A stretch of 64,000 nucleotides of DNA from assembly GCF_001544455.2 (NCBI RefSeq), contig NZ_FCOC02000002.1:62001-126000 (forward strand), given 5' to 3'. Below the pieces are notes generated by a model that ran no database searches, was not told where the DNA came from, and saw only the letters and a list, made by a program, of their open reading frames with translations. Both the position numbers and the translations under genes were made by a program. Source of the DNA: Caballeronia sordidicola (lineage in GTDB: Bacteria; Pseudomonadota; Gammaproteobacteria; Burkholderiales; Burkholderiaceae). Below, piece after piece: positions 27,501-34,694 of the stretch. The first letter of the stretch is position 1; every line of letters starts with the position of its first letter.

Positions 27501-28735
27501 ATGGCTATCAGCGCGCGCTCAATAAGCGGCGCGAGCCGGCGGAATTCGGGACGCAGTGCGAAGCCGATATGTTCGAACTCGCCCGCCGGCCCGATGATCC
27601 TTAGTTGATCTTCGTAACGCGCGGCGAGCGCGATATCCACAGCGGCAAGATCGCCAACGAACACATCCGCTTCGCCGCGCACGACGCGGTCGAGCCCCGC
27701 CGTCAGGTTCGGCGCGACGCTGAACACCGTATTCGACGGAAGATTGCCAAGCCGGCCGCTTGCGGCGAGCCGCGCTGTCACAACAACACGCCGCGACGAC
27801 GCCTCGCCAATGCTAGCGGGCGCCACTTCCCCCTGGCGCGCGACCATTACGAGCGGATAGCTTTCGACCGGCCCGGTCACTATGCCGCCAGCCAGCCGCG
27901 GTGTATCGCGGCTGGTCGTGGCGATCACGTCGACCCGTCCGCTCACAAACGCGTTCGACACAGCGGCCCAATCCGGATACACGCGGTGATCGAAATCGAT
28001 ATCGAGCGCCTTCGACAAATATGCCGTGTACGCCAGCGCAATTCCGCCCGTCTGGCCATTGGAATCGGCGTAAGTAAACGGCGCCCACGTGCTGTCGACG
28101 CCCAGCACAAGAGGCGGCAGCGAGCGCAGATAGGCGCGTTCGTCGGCGCTCAGGTTCAGAACCGGAGCCTGGTCAGATATCTCGCCAAGTCGCGATGCAT
28201 CTTGCGGCCATCGCGCCCGGAGTTCTTCAATACGCGCCGGACCCAACTTTGCCAGCCGCCAGTTCAGGTCGTCGCGTAACGCGGTGCGGCCGAGCGGCAC
28301 GGCAAAACGCGCCTCGCTATTGGCCAGGTAAGGAGCGGTAAACGTCAGGCACCAGTTTCTGTCGTCCACCCGCGTCACGTCGACAACGATGTCGACTTCG
28401 CCGTTGCATGCGGCGTCGATCAGGCTCGCCATATCCGGATAGATCCGCGAATCGAGGCTCGTGTGCGGACCCGCCAACTCGCGCAGGACATCCACGCTGA
28501 CGCCAACCGGTTTTCCGTTGGCGATCGTCGCCGTTTTCGCGGTCCCCTTTGCGAGGACACCCACGGTAAGCGTCGAATAGTGCTCCAGCGATTGTTTGGC
28601 GTGCTCCGCGCGCAAGGGATCGGCCCATGCGACGGTTCCCGTCATGACCAGGACGAGGAGCGCCATCAGGCGAACCACGCGGACTATCCACGAAGCACGC
28701 ATGGCGCACGGCAATGGTCGATGCGCGCTTGTCAT
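24578..28735 (-). CDS. BvgS-like hybrid sensor histidine kinase
   Basis: A 1385-residue unorthodox kinase. In order: signal peptide (LMALLVLVMTGTVAWA); two periplasmic Venus-flytrap SBP_bac_3 domains (~45-210 and ~215-420; the second begins LVLGVDSTWAPFTYADSNGQ); a membrane helix (~436-458, LLPALIAIAVILGVTLRAF); two PAS regions (~480-730). Then a HisKA domain with H758 in MMSHEIRTPMNG, an HATPase (NLLSNAIKF, VEDTGIGI, FGGTGLGL), a degenerate receiver-like segment, a true receiver with D1173 in LITDCHMPNM, and a C-terminal Hpt with H1325/H1326. The chosen ATG overlaps the aquaporin stop as ATGA; a longer frame to 29203 is rejected as aquaporin antiframe. Ligand unknown. Likely partners are the three response regulators upstream. 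Confidence 0.93.
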   Translation of the reverse strand: MTSAHRPLPCAMRASWIVRVVRLMALLVLVMTGTVAWADPLRAEHAKQSLEHYSTLTVGVLAKGTAKTATIANGKPVGVSVDVLRELAGPHTSLDSRIYPDMASLIDAACNGEVDIVVDVTRVDDRNWCLTFTAPYLANSEARFAVPLGRTALRDDLNWRLAKLGPARIEELRARWPQDASRLGEISDQAPVLNLSADERAYLRSLPPLVLGVDSTWAPFTYADSNGQTGGIALAYTAYLSKALDIDFDHRVYPDWAAVSNAFVSGRVDVIATTSRDTPRLAGGIVTGPVESYPLVMVARQGEVAPASIGEASSRRVVVTARLAASGRLGNLPSNTVFSVAPNLTAGLDRVVRGEADVFVGDLAAVDIALAARYEDQLRIIGPAGEFEHIGFALRPEFRRLAPLIERALIAMPAVDKQKILSARQAAFDPSSSGWSVSAMRLLPALIAIAVILGVTLRAFVLLQREMARRVDTEQRLATQLSFQQTMMEVVPYPLVAKDLENRYIAVNRAFEETLGVRRENIIGRTTLEAQVWGVEDSKRLHDLIDQSLTNGQREQVEITFHDRRGALRHGLFWTGAFKAANGAMAGAVGTMIDITDIRDAEMRARENELRLHDVTRSLPAVVFQLRRAVDGTYSFPYVGGDTRHLFGLDLSTLSNDQVAGLSVIHAEDKPGVRDAIERSALTLEPVHTEFRSIVDEGRRWIRADLVAHREADGAVVWNGYWVDASIERARADELAAARDAAEAASRAKDDFLAMMSHEIRTPMNGVLGLVEVFENTPLNPDQSQMLGMIQDSASALLQILDDLLDYSKIEAGRLAIESMPIDLRELVDNAVGLLAGRAHEKGLRVRVAVAPDVAASLRGDSVRLRQVLFNLLSNAIKFTMKGEVTLSVNLVESTFGVQTVELSVEDTGIGIAADAQASLFEPFVQAETSTTRRFGGTGLGLTICNKLVELMGGTLELKSELGVGTRMTVRLAMPVETQSYQIDGLRGKRGIIAIDDPRVARALVDYGQALGLDLTIYSRDDPALRDPLTFSGIDLVFLSDAHEEALPLKTRVIHVTEKPKPTGYRILDDDIRVSVNPISWRGLGAACVAALTGLPQIVSRATRGMDTHIEAPDRERAIRTGRLVLVAEDHPVNQELIRHQLSLLGFACDIVPDGVEALAALKHGHYGFLITDCHMPNMTGYELARRVRASELGLSKRLPILGITASTAPEELSMCRDAGMDDCFVKPTRLATLRDHLNRWRVMENASSAADADEIVKPDPDTALHAAPAETDELDLGYMTQLWGSEATVKALLDAFVSSFRDDLRTLRSLLDSGGSVAQLREWHHRVIGAASVLQYRPLQLALDVFRRDLLDKPAARRNEDGALLIARCEMLLEIIEGQCAAIA

Positions 28736-29490
28736 AGCGGCTGGTTGTCGAGCGCGCCGCCAATACGGCTGGTGCCTTGCATCTTGCTGTTGCTGGCGGA
28801 TGCATTGCGTTGGAGCATGGGGAAAACGAAGCCCGCGAGCACGCCCCCGCCCAGGGGCGCAGCCCAGAAAAGCCACAATTGGTCCAGCGCCCAACCGCCC
28901 ATGACAAGCGCTGGCCCGGTTGAACGCGCTGGATTGATGGATGCGTTGGTGACAGGAATGGCGAGCAGCGAACACAACGTCAGCGACAACCCGATCAGCG
29001 CCGCGCCGCCAATTCGCATCCGTTTGCCAGATGTCACGGCGAGGTTCACGAGCACGAACACGAAGGTCATCAGCACTTCCACAATCAACGCTGCATGCAG
29101 TTGATAGCGCGCGGGCGAATGGGCGCCGTAACCGTTCACGCCAAGCGCGACGAGACCGGGAGACGCGCCGGGCCGCGCACTGGCTACAACATAGAGAAGC
29201 CACGCGCCCGCGATCGCGCCGCCGACTTGCGCCGCGATAGTCGGCATGAGGTCACGCACGGGAAAGCGATTGGCAATGGCGAATCCAACCGTGACGGCTG
29301 GATTGAAGTGAGCGCTCGAAATGGGACGCAGCACATACACGAGCGTGGTTGCAGCAAGGCCAAAGGCCACCGCCTGGCAAATGAGGCCAACGTCCGTCCG
29401 GAAATATCCGCCGGCAAGCGCCGTGCAGCCACAACCGAAAAAGACGAGCGAAAAAGTTCCTAGGCACTCGCCCAGCAGTTTCTTGAACAT
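28732..29490 (-). CDS. aqpZ: AqpZ-like aquaporin (MIP family) with altered selectivity filter
   Basis: A 252-residue six-helix channel collinear with E. coli AqpZ from residue 1 (MFKKLLGECLGTF). It has both NPA boxes (HFNPAVTVG at N63 and SINPARSTG at N186). By the same numbering the aromatic/arginine filter is Phe43, Ser174, Ala183, Arg189, whereas AqpZ has Phe43, His174, Thr183, Arg189. Loss of the filter His suggests a wider or less water-selective pore. The ATG at 29490 is chosen because the AqpZ-type N-terminus starts there; upstream codons look untranslated. The stop overlaps the hybrid kinase start by 4 bases, so channel and kinase are probably co-translated. Confidence 0.92.
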   Translation of the reverse strand: MFKKLLGECLGTFSLVFFGCGCTALAGGYFRTDVGLICQAVAFGLAATTLVYVLRPISSAHFNPAVTVGFAIANRFPVRDLMPTIAAQVGGAIAGAWLLYVVASARPGASPGLVALGVNGYGAHSPARYQLHAALIVEVLMTFVFVLVNLAVTSGKRMRIGGAALIGLSLTLCSLLAIPVTNASINPARSTGPALVMGGWALDQLWLFWAAPLGGGVLAGFVFPMLQRNASASNSKMQGTSRIGGALDNQPL

Positions 29491-29626
29491 ATCGTCTTCG
29501 CTTCCCTGGGTTGAACTCCATTGCCGATACGAGCCGCGTGGCGATAGTCGCGGGGACGGCAAGCATCGGGGGAGCAAGCGTTCAAGTTTGGGCGCAAAGA
29601 CGCATCCCATTAATCAGAGCGTTCCT

Positions 29627-29634
29627 AAACGTTT
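29627..29634. promoter_or_regulatory. AAACGTTT palindrome upstream of the aquaporin
   Basis: An 8-base perfect palindrome inside TTCCTAAACGTTTCTGA, about 137 bases before the aquaporin start in the 209-base gap after the first response regulator. The flanks resemble, loosely, the AGGAAA/TTCCTA character of RcsB-type sites. No experimental basis; a candidate operator only. Confidence 0.2.
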
Positions 29635-29699
29635 CTGACTAACAGAAGGTCCGATTTATTGATGCTGTTTATTGGAAAGGGCGTTGCAGTATGACTATG

Positions 29700-30344
29700 T
29701 CAAGCCAGTCCAATCTGTCGCAGATAGTTCAACAATTGCACCTCGGTCTCGAGACCGAGCTTGCGCATGGCGTTGCGCCTTTGGGTACCGATTGTCTTGA
29801 TACTTCTTTCAAGGCGATCAGCGATACTAATTAATGACATTCCACCCGCATATAGCTGCAACACTTCCCATTCGCGAGCGCTCAGCACGCCGGCCTGACT
29901 GGGTTTATTTTCGATATGAGACTTCAGCAGTGCATCAGCATGCATCGATACAAAACGATCTCCGCCGATTACCGCAACCATCGCCTGATTCAGGGATTCC
30001 ATGCAGTCACGCTTGTCCACGAGCGCGTCCGCCCCCAGGTCAAGCAGACCGGCTAGCATTTGAGGTTGCGCAATCATGGTGACGACGATCAGGCGCGGCC
30101 GCTCAGGTTGCCTCAGAAAGCGCCGCAAGAACGCGATGGCATTGCTCTCGCCATCGATGCCTCGCATGCCGATATCCGAGATCACGATATCGCACGGGAA
30201 CCTGTCGATCCGGTCGGCAAGGGATTCGGTGTCGCTGGCAGTCGCCACGACCTCGGCACGCGGATCGCGTTGAAGCCAGATGTCGATGCCCTTTCTTACG
30301 GCCGCGTGATCATCGGCCAGGATAATCCGGATTTTTGAATGCAC
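29700..30344 (-). CDS. RcsB/BvgA-like response regulator 1 (NarL/FixJ class)
   Basis: A 214-residue two-domain regulator. The receiver has acidic pair D11-D12, phosphoacceptor D57 (IVISDIGM), T89 and K111, so it looks phosphorylation-competent. The LuxR-type helix-turn-helix follows (LSAREWEVLQLYAGGMSLIS, then SIKTIGTQRRNAMRKLGLE). The end NYLRQIGLA resembles RcsB. It is the last of three tandem regulators and 209 bases before the aquaporin-kinase pair on the same strand, so it is a plausible output of that kinase. Confidence 0.93.
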   Translation of the reverse strand: MHSKIRIILADDHAAVRKGIDIWLQRDPRAEVVATASDTESLADRIDRFPCDIVISDIGMRGIDGESNAIAFLRRFLRQPERPRLIVVTMIAQPQMLAGLLDLGADALVDKRDCMESLNQAMVAVIGGDRFVSMHADALLKSHIENKPSQAGVLSAREWEVLQLYAGGMSLISIADRLERSIKTIGTQRRNAMRKLGLETEVQLLNYLRQIGLA

Positions 30345-30424
30345 TTTTTATTGTTTCCGCGCTCTACGTGACGGCCCGTGTATCCCCTGGGCTCATGAAT
30401 CTTGTAGTCCAGTACAGTTTCCGG

Positions 30425-31102
30425 CTATGGCCCCGGCCGTTGCACCTGAACCAGACCGCTGTCGAACGCGAACCGGTATAGCTCGGCATCCGTATTCAAT
30501 TCGAGCTTGCGCATGGCCGCGCATTTTTGCGCGCTGATCGTCTTGACGCTGCGGCCGAGCTCGCGCGCAATTTCCGTGACATTTCCGCCGCGTGCGTAGC
30601 GTCCGATTACGTCGAGTTCACGGCGCGTGAGCTTTTGCCGGATCATGTCCACGCGATGCGCCGAAGTCGCGTCCGCCAAAAGCGCGCGCACCGACGGCCC
30701 GAGATAATCCTCGTTCGCGAGCACCGTGACGATCGCCACGTAGATCAGTTCCAGACGATCCTGCTTGCTGACCACGGCGTTCGCGCCCGCATCGAGCGCC
30801 CGGGCAATAAGATCGGCGTCCGTTGTCATGGACAAAATGACGATCGCAGTCTTCGGATGATTTTCGACAATGAACTTGATCAGGTCTATGCCGTCGCCGT
30901 GCGTACCGCCCGGCATGTAGAAATCCATGATCACGACATCGCATTCCTGCTTTTCCAGCGCGGCAATCAGACCCGTGGAATCCTGCGCGCGGCACACAAT
31001 CTCGATGTTCTGCACATTCGCGATCAATCGCTCGATGGCCAGGACGACCAGTGGATGATCGTCGGCAACTGCCAACCTGATTCGTTGAGTGAACGCAATC
31101 AT
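30425..31102 (-). CDS. RcsB/BvgA-like response regulator 2 (NarL/FixJ class)
   Basis: A 225-residue regulator with D14-D15, phosphoacceptor D60 (VVIMDFYMPGG), and the RcsB-like continuation THGDGIDLIKFI, which makes it the most RcsB-like of the three. The helix-turn-helix is LTRRELDVIGRYARGGNVTE with recognition segment SVKTISAQKCAAMRKLELN. The C-terminus carries an extra VQVQRPGP tail. It lies 80 bases before regulator 1 and 157 after regulator 3, all on the minus strand. Confidence 0.93.
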   Translation of the reverse strand: MIAFTQRIRLAVADDHPLVVLAIERLIANVQNIEIVCRAQDSTGLIAALEKQECDVVIMDFYMPGGTHGDGIDLIKFIVENHPKTAIVILSMTTDADLIARALDAGANAVVSKQDRLELIYVAIVTVLANEDYLGPSVRALLADATSAHRVDMIRQKLTRRELDVIGRYARGGNVTEIARELGRSVKTISAQKCAAMRKLELNTDAELYRFAFDSGLVQVQRPGP

Positions 31103-31259
31103 TTACTAACCTCGTTAAACCCGATGTCCGCCCGGGTGATGCGTCCGCTCTCGGCGGGTTGCAATTTGCCTGCATTTGCATGGCCCGCTGCAGGATCGTT
31201 GATCTGCACCGGCATCGACATAAGATGCTTCTGAAAGCCTTTCAAGTTCAGAACTCTCA

Positions 31260-31907
31260 TCATGTGAGGCCGTAAGCGCGCGCGAACGCGAACAGTCCTG
31301 GATCGTTCTGGACTCCGAGCTTGCTCATGGCGTCGCGTTTTTGACGGCTGATGGTGCGCACGTCGCGTTCCATGAAACGCGCGATCTCGGTGATCGAGAG
31401 GCCGCTTGCGAACATGCGCACGACTTCGATTTCCCGAGGCGACAGGCGTGGACCTTCGCCGAGCAGGTCGTTTTCCGCGCCGGCCACGGCCAGTGCGTCG
31501 ACAACCGATGAACTCAAGTACCGGCGCCCGACGCCCGCAAACTTGACCGCGGCCGCGAGCTCATCCATTGACTCGACCTTATTGAGCAGACCCATTGCAC
31601 CGGCGCTCAGGATTGAACGGAGAATCGCGACATTGCTCATGCTGGTCAGCACGACGATGCGGATCTCCGGCCAGTCGCGCCGCACCCGCTTGATCAGACG
31701 AAGTCCGTCTTCGGCCTGCAAACCCAGCTCGGGCATGGCGAAATCCGTCACCAGCACGTCGCAAGGCGTGGTAACCAGCAAGCGCAGCAGGGCAGCCGCG
31801 CTTGCGGCCTCGCCTACGACTTCCAGGTTTTCATCCGTGCTGAATGTCGCTCGGATGCCGAGCAACACGAACGGGTGATCGTCTGCCAGAACGATTCGCA
31901 GTTTCAA
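31260..31907 (-). CDS. RcsB/BvgA-like response regulator 3 (NarL/FixJ class)
   Basis: A 215-residue regulator with D9-D10, phosphoacceptor D55 (VLVTDFAMPELG) and conserved Thr/Lys (VVLTSMS, LLNKVES). The helix-turn-helix is LSPREIEVVRMFASGLSITE with recognition segment DVRTISRQKRDAMSKLGVQ, close to those of the other two. It is the first gene of the minus-strand regulator-aquaporin-kinase run. The 691-base region upstream should hold its promoter. Confidence 0.93.
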   Translation of the reverse strand: MKLRIVLADDHPFVLLGIRATFSTDENLEVVGEAASAAALLRLLVTTPCDVLVTDFAMPELGLQAEDGLRLIKRVRRDWPEIRIVVLTSMSNVAILRSILSAGAMGLLNKVESMDELAAAVKFAGVGRRYLSSSVVDALAVAGAENDLLGEGPRLSPREIEVVRMFASGLSITEIARFMERDVRTISRQKRDAMSKLGVQNDPGLFAFARAYGLT

Positions 31908-32519
31908 TGCGCCCTCTCATTTTATTGTTTGCACGTCGGTTAATCAGGGCCGATCCGGCAACGATTGATTCGGCAACACGCCGTTACGCATAAGAACACG
32001 GGCGCCAAGCCGCTCAACATAGGAACACTCTCAATGTTGGCTTCACGAGATCGGGCGCTTTATAAGATTTGACTTATTTCCCCTCAGTGCGGCGCTCGCC
32101 TGCGCCGTCGTGGAGTTGTCCAATGCACGGCCATGCCGTACTTGAACGATGCCCAGAGTAGTTTTCAACCGACCGGGCGCTCAATACGAATCGTCCTATT
32201 CGCGCTCGTTTAGAAACTTTCCACTACTCTGATTCCATTGAGGAAAGAGCTGTTAATACCGAGAAGACGTGGAAGGTCATTCCAAGAAGACCGCATCCAT
32301 ACATTGGTTCTAAAGATCGCGAATGTTTTGCAGCACGCGGCTAAAGCGCCGTCTACAGGAGCGCGCGGGATTCAATCTGGTGATGAGCTTTCGGACCTTC
32401 GTCGATAAAAACGAACAACTCTTTCGAAAATCACGCACGCAAACGATTGCGTAAGCCAAATCAGTTCGTGGTGAAATGACAACGCTCGATTTTGTGTTTT
32501 GGTCTCTACAACGAAAAAA
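31908..32519. other. Long intergenic region between the regulator cluster and ssb
   Basis: About 610 bases without a convincing gene, noticeably less GC-rich than the flanks. It must carry the promoter of regulator 3 on the minus strand. It contains a GTTT-AG-AAAC inverted repeat near 32209 and several short A/T tracts. A 76-codon minus frame at 32310-32540 overlaps the ssb terminator and has no recognisable product. No tRNA, riboswitch or CRISPR structure was seen. Confidence 0.5.
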
Positions 32520-32567
32520 GACCCGAAGTTTCGCGCTCACGACTGAATGAGCAAGAAACTTCGGGTC
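32520..32567 (-). terminator. Rho-independent terminator of ssb
   Basis: Perfect 12-bp stem GACCCGAAGTTT / AAACTTCGGGTC around a 24-base loop, followed on the minus strand by six T. It is 31 bases after the ssb stop. Confidence 0.88.
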
Positions 32568-32598
32568 CAGCTTTCACCGTCCCGCGCCGATTTTTAGG

Positions 32599-33123
32599 TC
32601 AGAAAGGAATGTCGTCGTCCATTTCGTCGAAACCGCCGCCCGCCGGAGCGCTCGGACGGCTTGCGCCGCCTCCTGCCGCAGGACGTCCGCCCGATGCACC
32701 ACCACGGCTCGCACCGCCGCCGCTGCGTTCGGCCGGAGCGCGGCTGCTGTAGCCGCCTTCATCGCCGCCACCGCCGCCGCCCGCGCCGCCGCGTCCACCC
32801 AGCATTTGCATCTGTTCCGCCACAATCTCGGTTGCGTACTTTTCCACGCCCGCCTGATCCGTATATTTGCGCGTACGAATACGGCCTTCCACGTAAATGG
32901 ACGAGCCCTTTTTCAGGTATTCATTGACGATTTCCGCCAGCCGGCCGAAAAAGGTCACGCGATGCCATTCCGTCATTTCCTTCATTTCGCCGGACGTCTT
33001 GTCCTTGAAACGATCGGTAGTGGCGAGACGGACGTTGGCCACGGCGTCGCCGCTCGGCAGATAGCGGGTTTCCGGATCAGCGCCCAGATTTCCGACCAGA
33101 ATGACCTTGTTGACGGATGCCAT
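32599..33123 (-). CDS. ssb: Single-stranded DNA-binding protein
   Basis: A 174-residue SSB. The OB fold occupies residues 1-~110 ([56 protein letters not shown]). It is followed by a long Gly/Ala/Ser-rich disordered linker and the acidic protein-interaction tip [12 protein letters not shown] coats single-stranded DNA and recruits repair and replication proteins through that tip. It follows an MFS gene by 72 bases. ssb and uvrA have the usual divergent Burkholderiaceae arrangement with that MFS gene between them. AGGAG lies 6 bases before the ATG. Confidence 0.97.
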   Translation of the reverse strand: MASVNKVILVGNLGADPETRYLPSGDAVANVRLATTDRFKDKTSGEMKEMTEWHRVTFFGRLAEIVNEYLKKGSSIYVEGRIRTRKYTDQAGVEKYATEIVAEQMQMLGGRGGAGGGGGGDEGGYSSRAPAERSGGGASRGGASGGRPAAGGGASRPSAPAGGGFDEMDDDIPF

Positions 33124-33137
33124 GATTTCTCCTGTTA

Positions 33138-33174
33138 ATTCAATTCAGTTCAATTCAATACGATTCAATTCAAT
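33138..33174 (-). repeat. Short tandem repeat in the ssb leader
   Basis: Three copies of TTCAATTCA (plus-strand reading) at 33139-33147, 33149-33157 and 33164-33172, about 16 bases before the ssb start codon. The stretch is very AT-rich in a GC-rich genome and would be unstructured in mRNA. Confidence 0.7.
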
Positions 33175-33195
33175 GCAGCGCGCTAACCCGATTCA

Positions 33196-34398
33196 TCATG
33201 CCGTGCGCCGGATCTTCTGCGGCGGCGGCTTCATGTTCGTTGCCACGATCAGCCATGCCAGCACCAGCGCGGAACACGCGAAAAACACGGCGCTCTGGCC
33301 ATCTACTTTCAACAGCCAGCCGCCAATCACGCCACCGATTGCGAGACCGATCGACTGCGTCGTGTTGTAAACCCCCGCTGCCGCGCCTTTCCTCGTACCT
33401 GGCGCCAGTTTGGAGACAAGCGACGGTTGCGACGCCTCCAGCACGTTAAAGCCCAGAAAGTAGACAAACAAGATTGCGGCCACTGACCACAGAGTATGAG
33501 GAGCCGCGCCCAATAACAACTGGCCAATCAGGATAAGGAAAATCGCGCCAAGCATGACAGCCTTCGTCCTGCCGCGTTTTTCAGCAGCAATAATTGCCGG
33601 CACCATCAGCACGAACGCAAGTCCCATGACCGGCAAATAGACTTTCCAGTGCGCCGCAACAGGCAAACCGCCCGCTTCCAGAATGCGCGGGACAACCAGG
33701 AACAAGGCCGTCTGCGTGGCATGCAGGACAAGTACGCCAAAGTTCAGCCGCAGCAATTCGACGTTGTGAAGCACCTCCGCAAACGGCGCTTTCACGTGAA
33801 CGGGCGGCCGGGGCGCGTCGGGGACGACCCAGATCACCACGCCCACGGCGAGTATCGATAAAAATCCAATCAGCGTGAACAGTCCGCTCATGCCGACCCA
33901 CTGGAACACGATCGGCGCACCCACAATGGCCACCGCGAACGAAACGCCGATGCTCGCGCCGACCATTGCCATGGCTTTCGTGCGGTTTTCTTCAGTCGTC
34001 AGATCCGCGATAAACGCAATCACCGCCGACGAAACCGCGCCCATTCCCTGGATCACACGCCCGGCGATAATCCACGTCATGGAATGCCCGACCGCCGCCA
34101 CGAAGCTGCCGATGGCAAAAATCACCAGTCCGAACGCGATAACCGGTTTGCGCCCGAGCTTGTCCGAGACCCAGCCGTAAAAAATATAAAGCAGCGATTG
34201 CGTGACGCCGTAAGCGCCCAGCGCAATGCCCACGAGCAGCACGTTGTCGCCGCCGGGAATCGTCTTCGCGTAGATGGAAAACACCGGCATGATCATGAAG
34301 AGACCGAGCATGCGCAGCGCGAAGATTGCGGCAAGCGACACGGTCGCACGCAACTCTGGCGCGCTCAGACGTGTGGACGTAGCAGACGGATTGGACAT
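33196..34398 (-). CDS. MFS transporter (DHA1-type, 12 TM)
   Basis: A 400-residue carrier with about 12 membrane segments. The motif-A loop is GWVSDKLGRKPVIAFG, helix 4 has RVIQGMGAVSSAVIAF, and the central loop carries PDAPRPPVHVKAP. The substrate is unknown; the family includes drug and metabolite exporters. It is encoded upstream of ssb on the minus strand and divergent from uvrA across 296 bases. This arrangement is positional conservation and does not by itself imply a repair function. Confidence 0.9.
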   Translation of the reverse strand: MSNPSATSTRLSAPELRATVSLAAIFALRMLGLFMIMPVFSIYAKTIPGGDNVLLVGIALGAYGVTQSLLYIFYGWVSDKLGRKPVIAFGLVIFAIGSFVAAVGHSMTWIIAGRVIQGMGAVSSAVIAFIADLTTEENRTKAMAMVGASIGVSFAVAIVGAPIVFQWVGMSGLFTLIGFLSILAVGVVIWVVPDAPRPPVHVKAPFAEVLHNVELLRLNFGVLVLHATQTALFLVVPRILEAGGLPVAAHWKVYLPVMGLAFVLMVPAIIAAEKRGRTKAVMLGAIFLILIGQLLLGAAPHTLWSVAAILFVYFLGFNVLEASQPSLVSKLAPGTRKGAAAGVYNTTQSIGLAIGGVIGGWLLKVDGQSAVFFACSALVLAWLIVATNMKPPPQKIRRTA

Positions 34399-34653
34399 CG
34401 GGGCGAGGTAATGTGGATACGCGTCAGGCCATGCGCGCGAACACGGAGCACGAGTGCGGCCATCTTGTGGTTGCCGGGAACGGCACTATATGAGACAGAC
34501 GGCCGAGGCGGAATTTGTGCTTCCCAAAGAGCTTCCAACGTGCTTCGAGACCGCGCCCCGACCCCATGCGAAGGTCGAAAAACATCCTTCGCAGACCCGC
34601 TGCACGCTTGATTGACGCCGATGAGCGCGGGCAACGCGCTCTCGAAAAGTCGT

Positions 34654-34659
34654 TATAGT
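34654..34659 (+). promoter_or_regulatory. Candidate -10 element of uvrA
   Basis: TATAGT 35 bases before the uvrA start codon; no good -35 at the usual spacing. No CTGT-N8-ACAG-type LexA box was seen in the 296-base uvrA/MFS gap. Confidence 0.3.
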
Positions 34660-34694
34660 AGCAGGTTTAGCCCCCTTACTTTCCGCCCGGATTC

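Noticed and set aside
28736..29203. 156-residue N-terminal extension of the hybrid kinase
   Set aside because: Arg/Ala-rich, overlaps the aquaporin gene in another frame, and the signal peptide and ATGA overlap place the start at 28735.
32310..32540. 76-codon minus frame upstream of regulator 3
   Set aside because: Overlaps the ssb terminator, rare-codon rich, no domain.
33138..33174. Possible CRISPR-like direct repeats
   Set aside because: Units are 9 bases with spacers of 1-6 bases; no repeat-spacer geometry and no cas genes.
34399..34694. LexA box between the MFS gene and uvrA
   Set aside because: I looked for CTGT-N8-ACAG; the nearest, CTAT-ATGAG-ACAG, has the wrong spacing.
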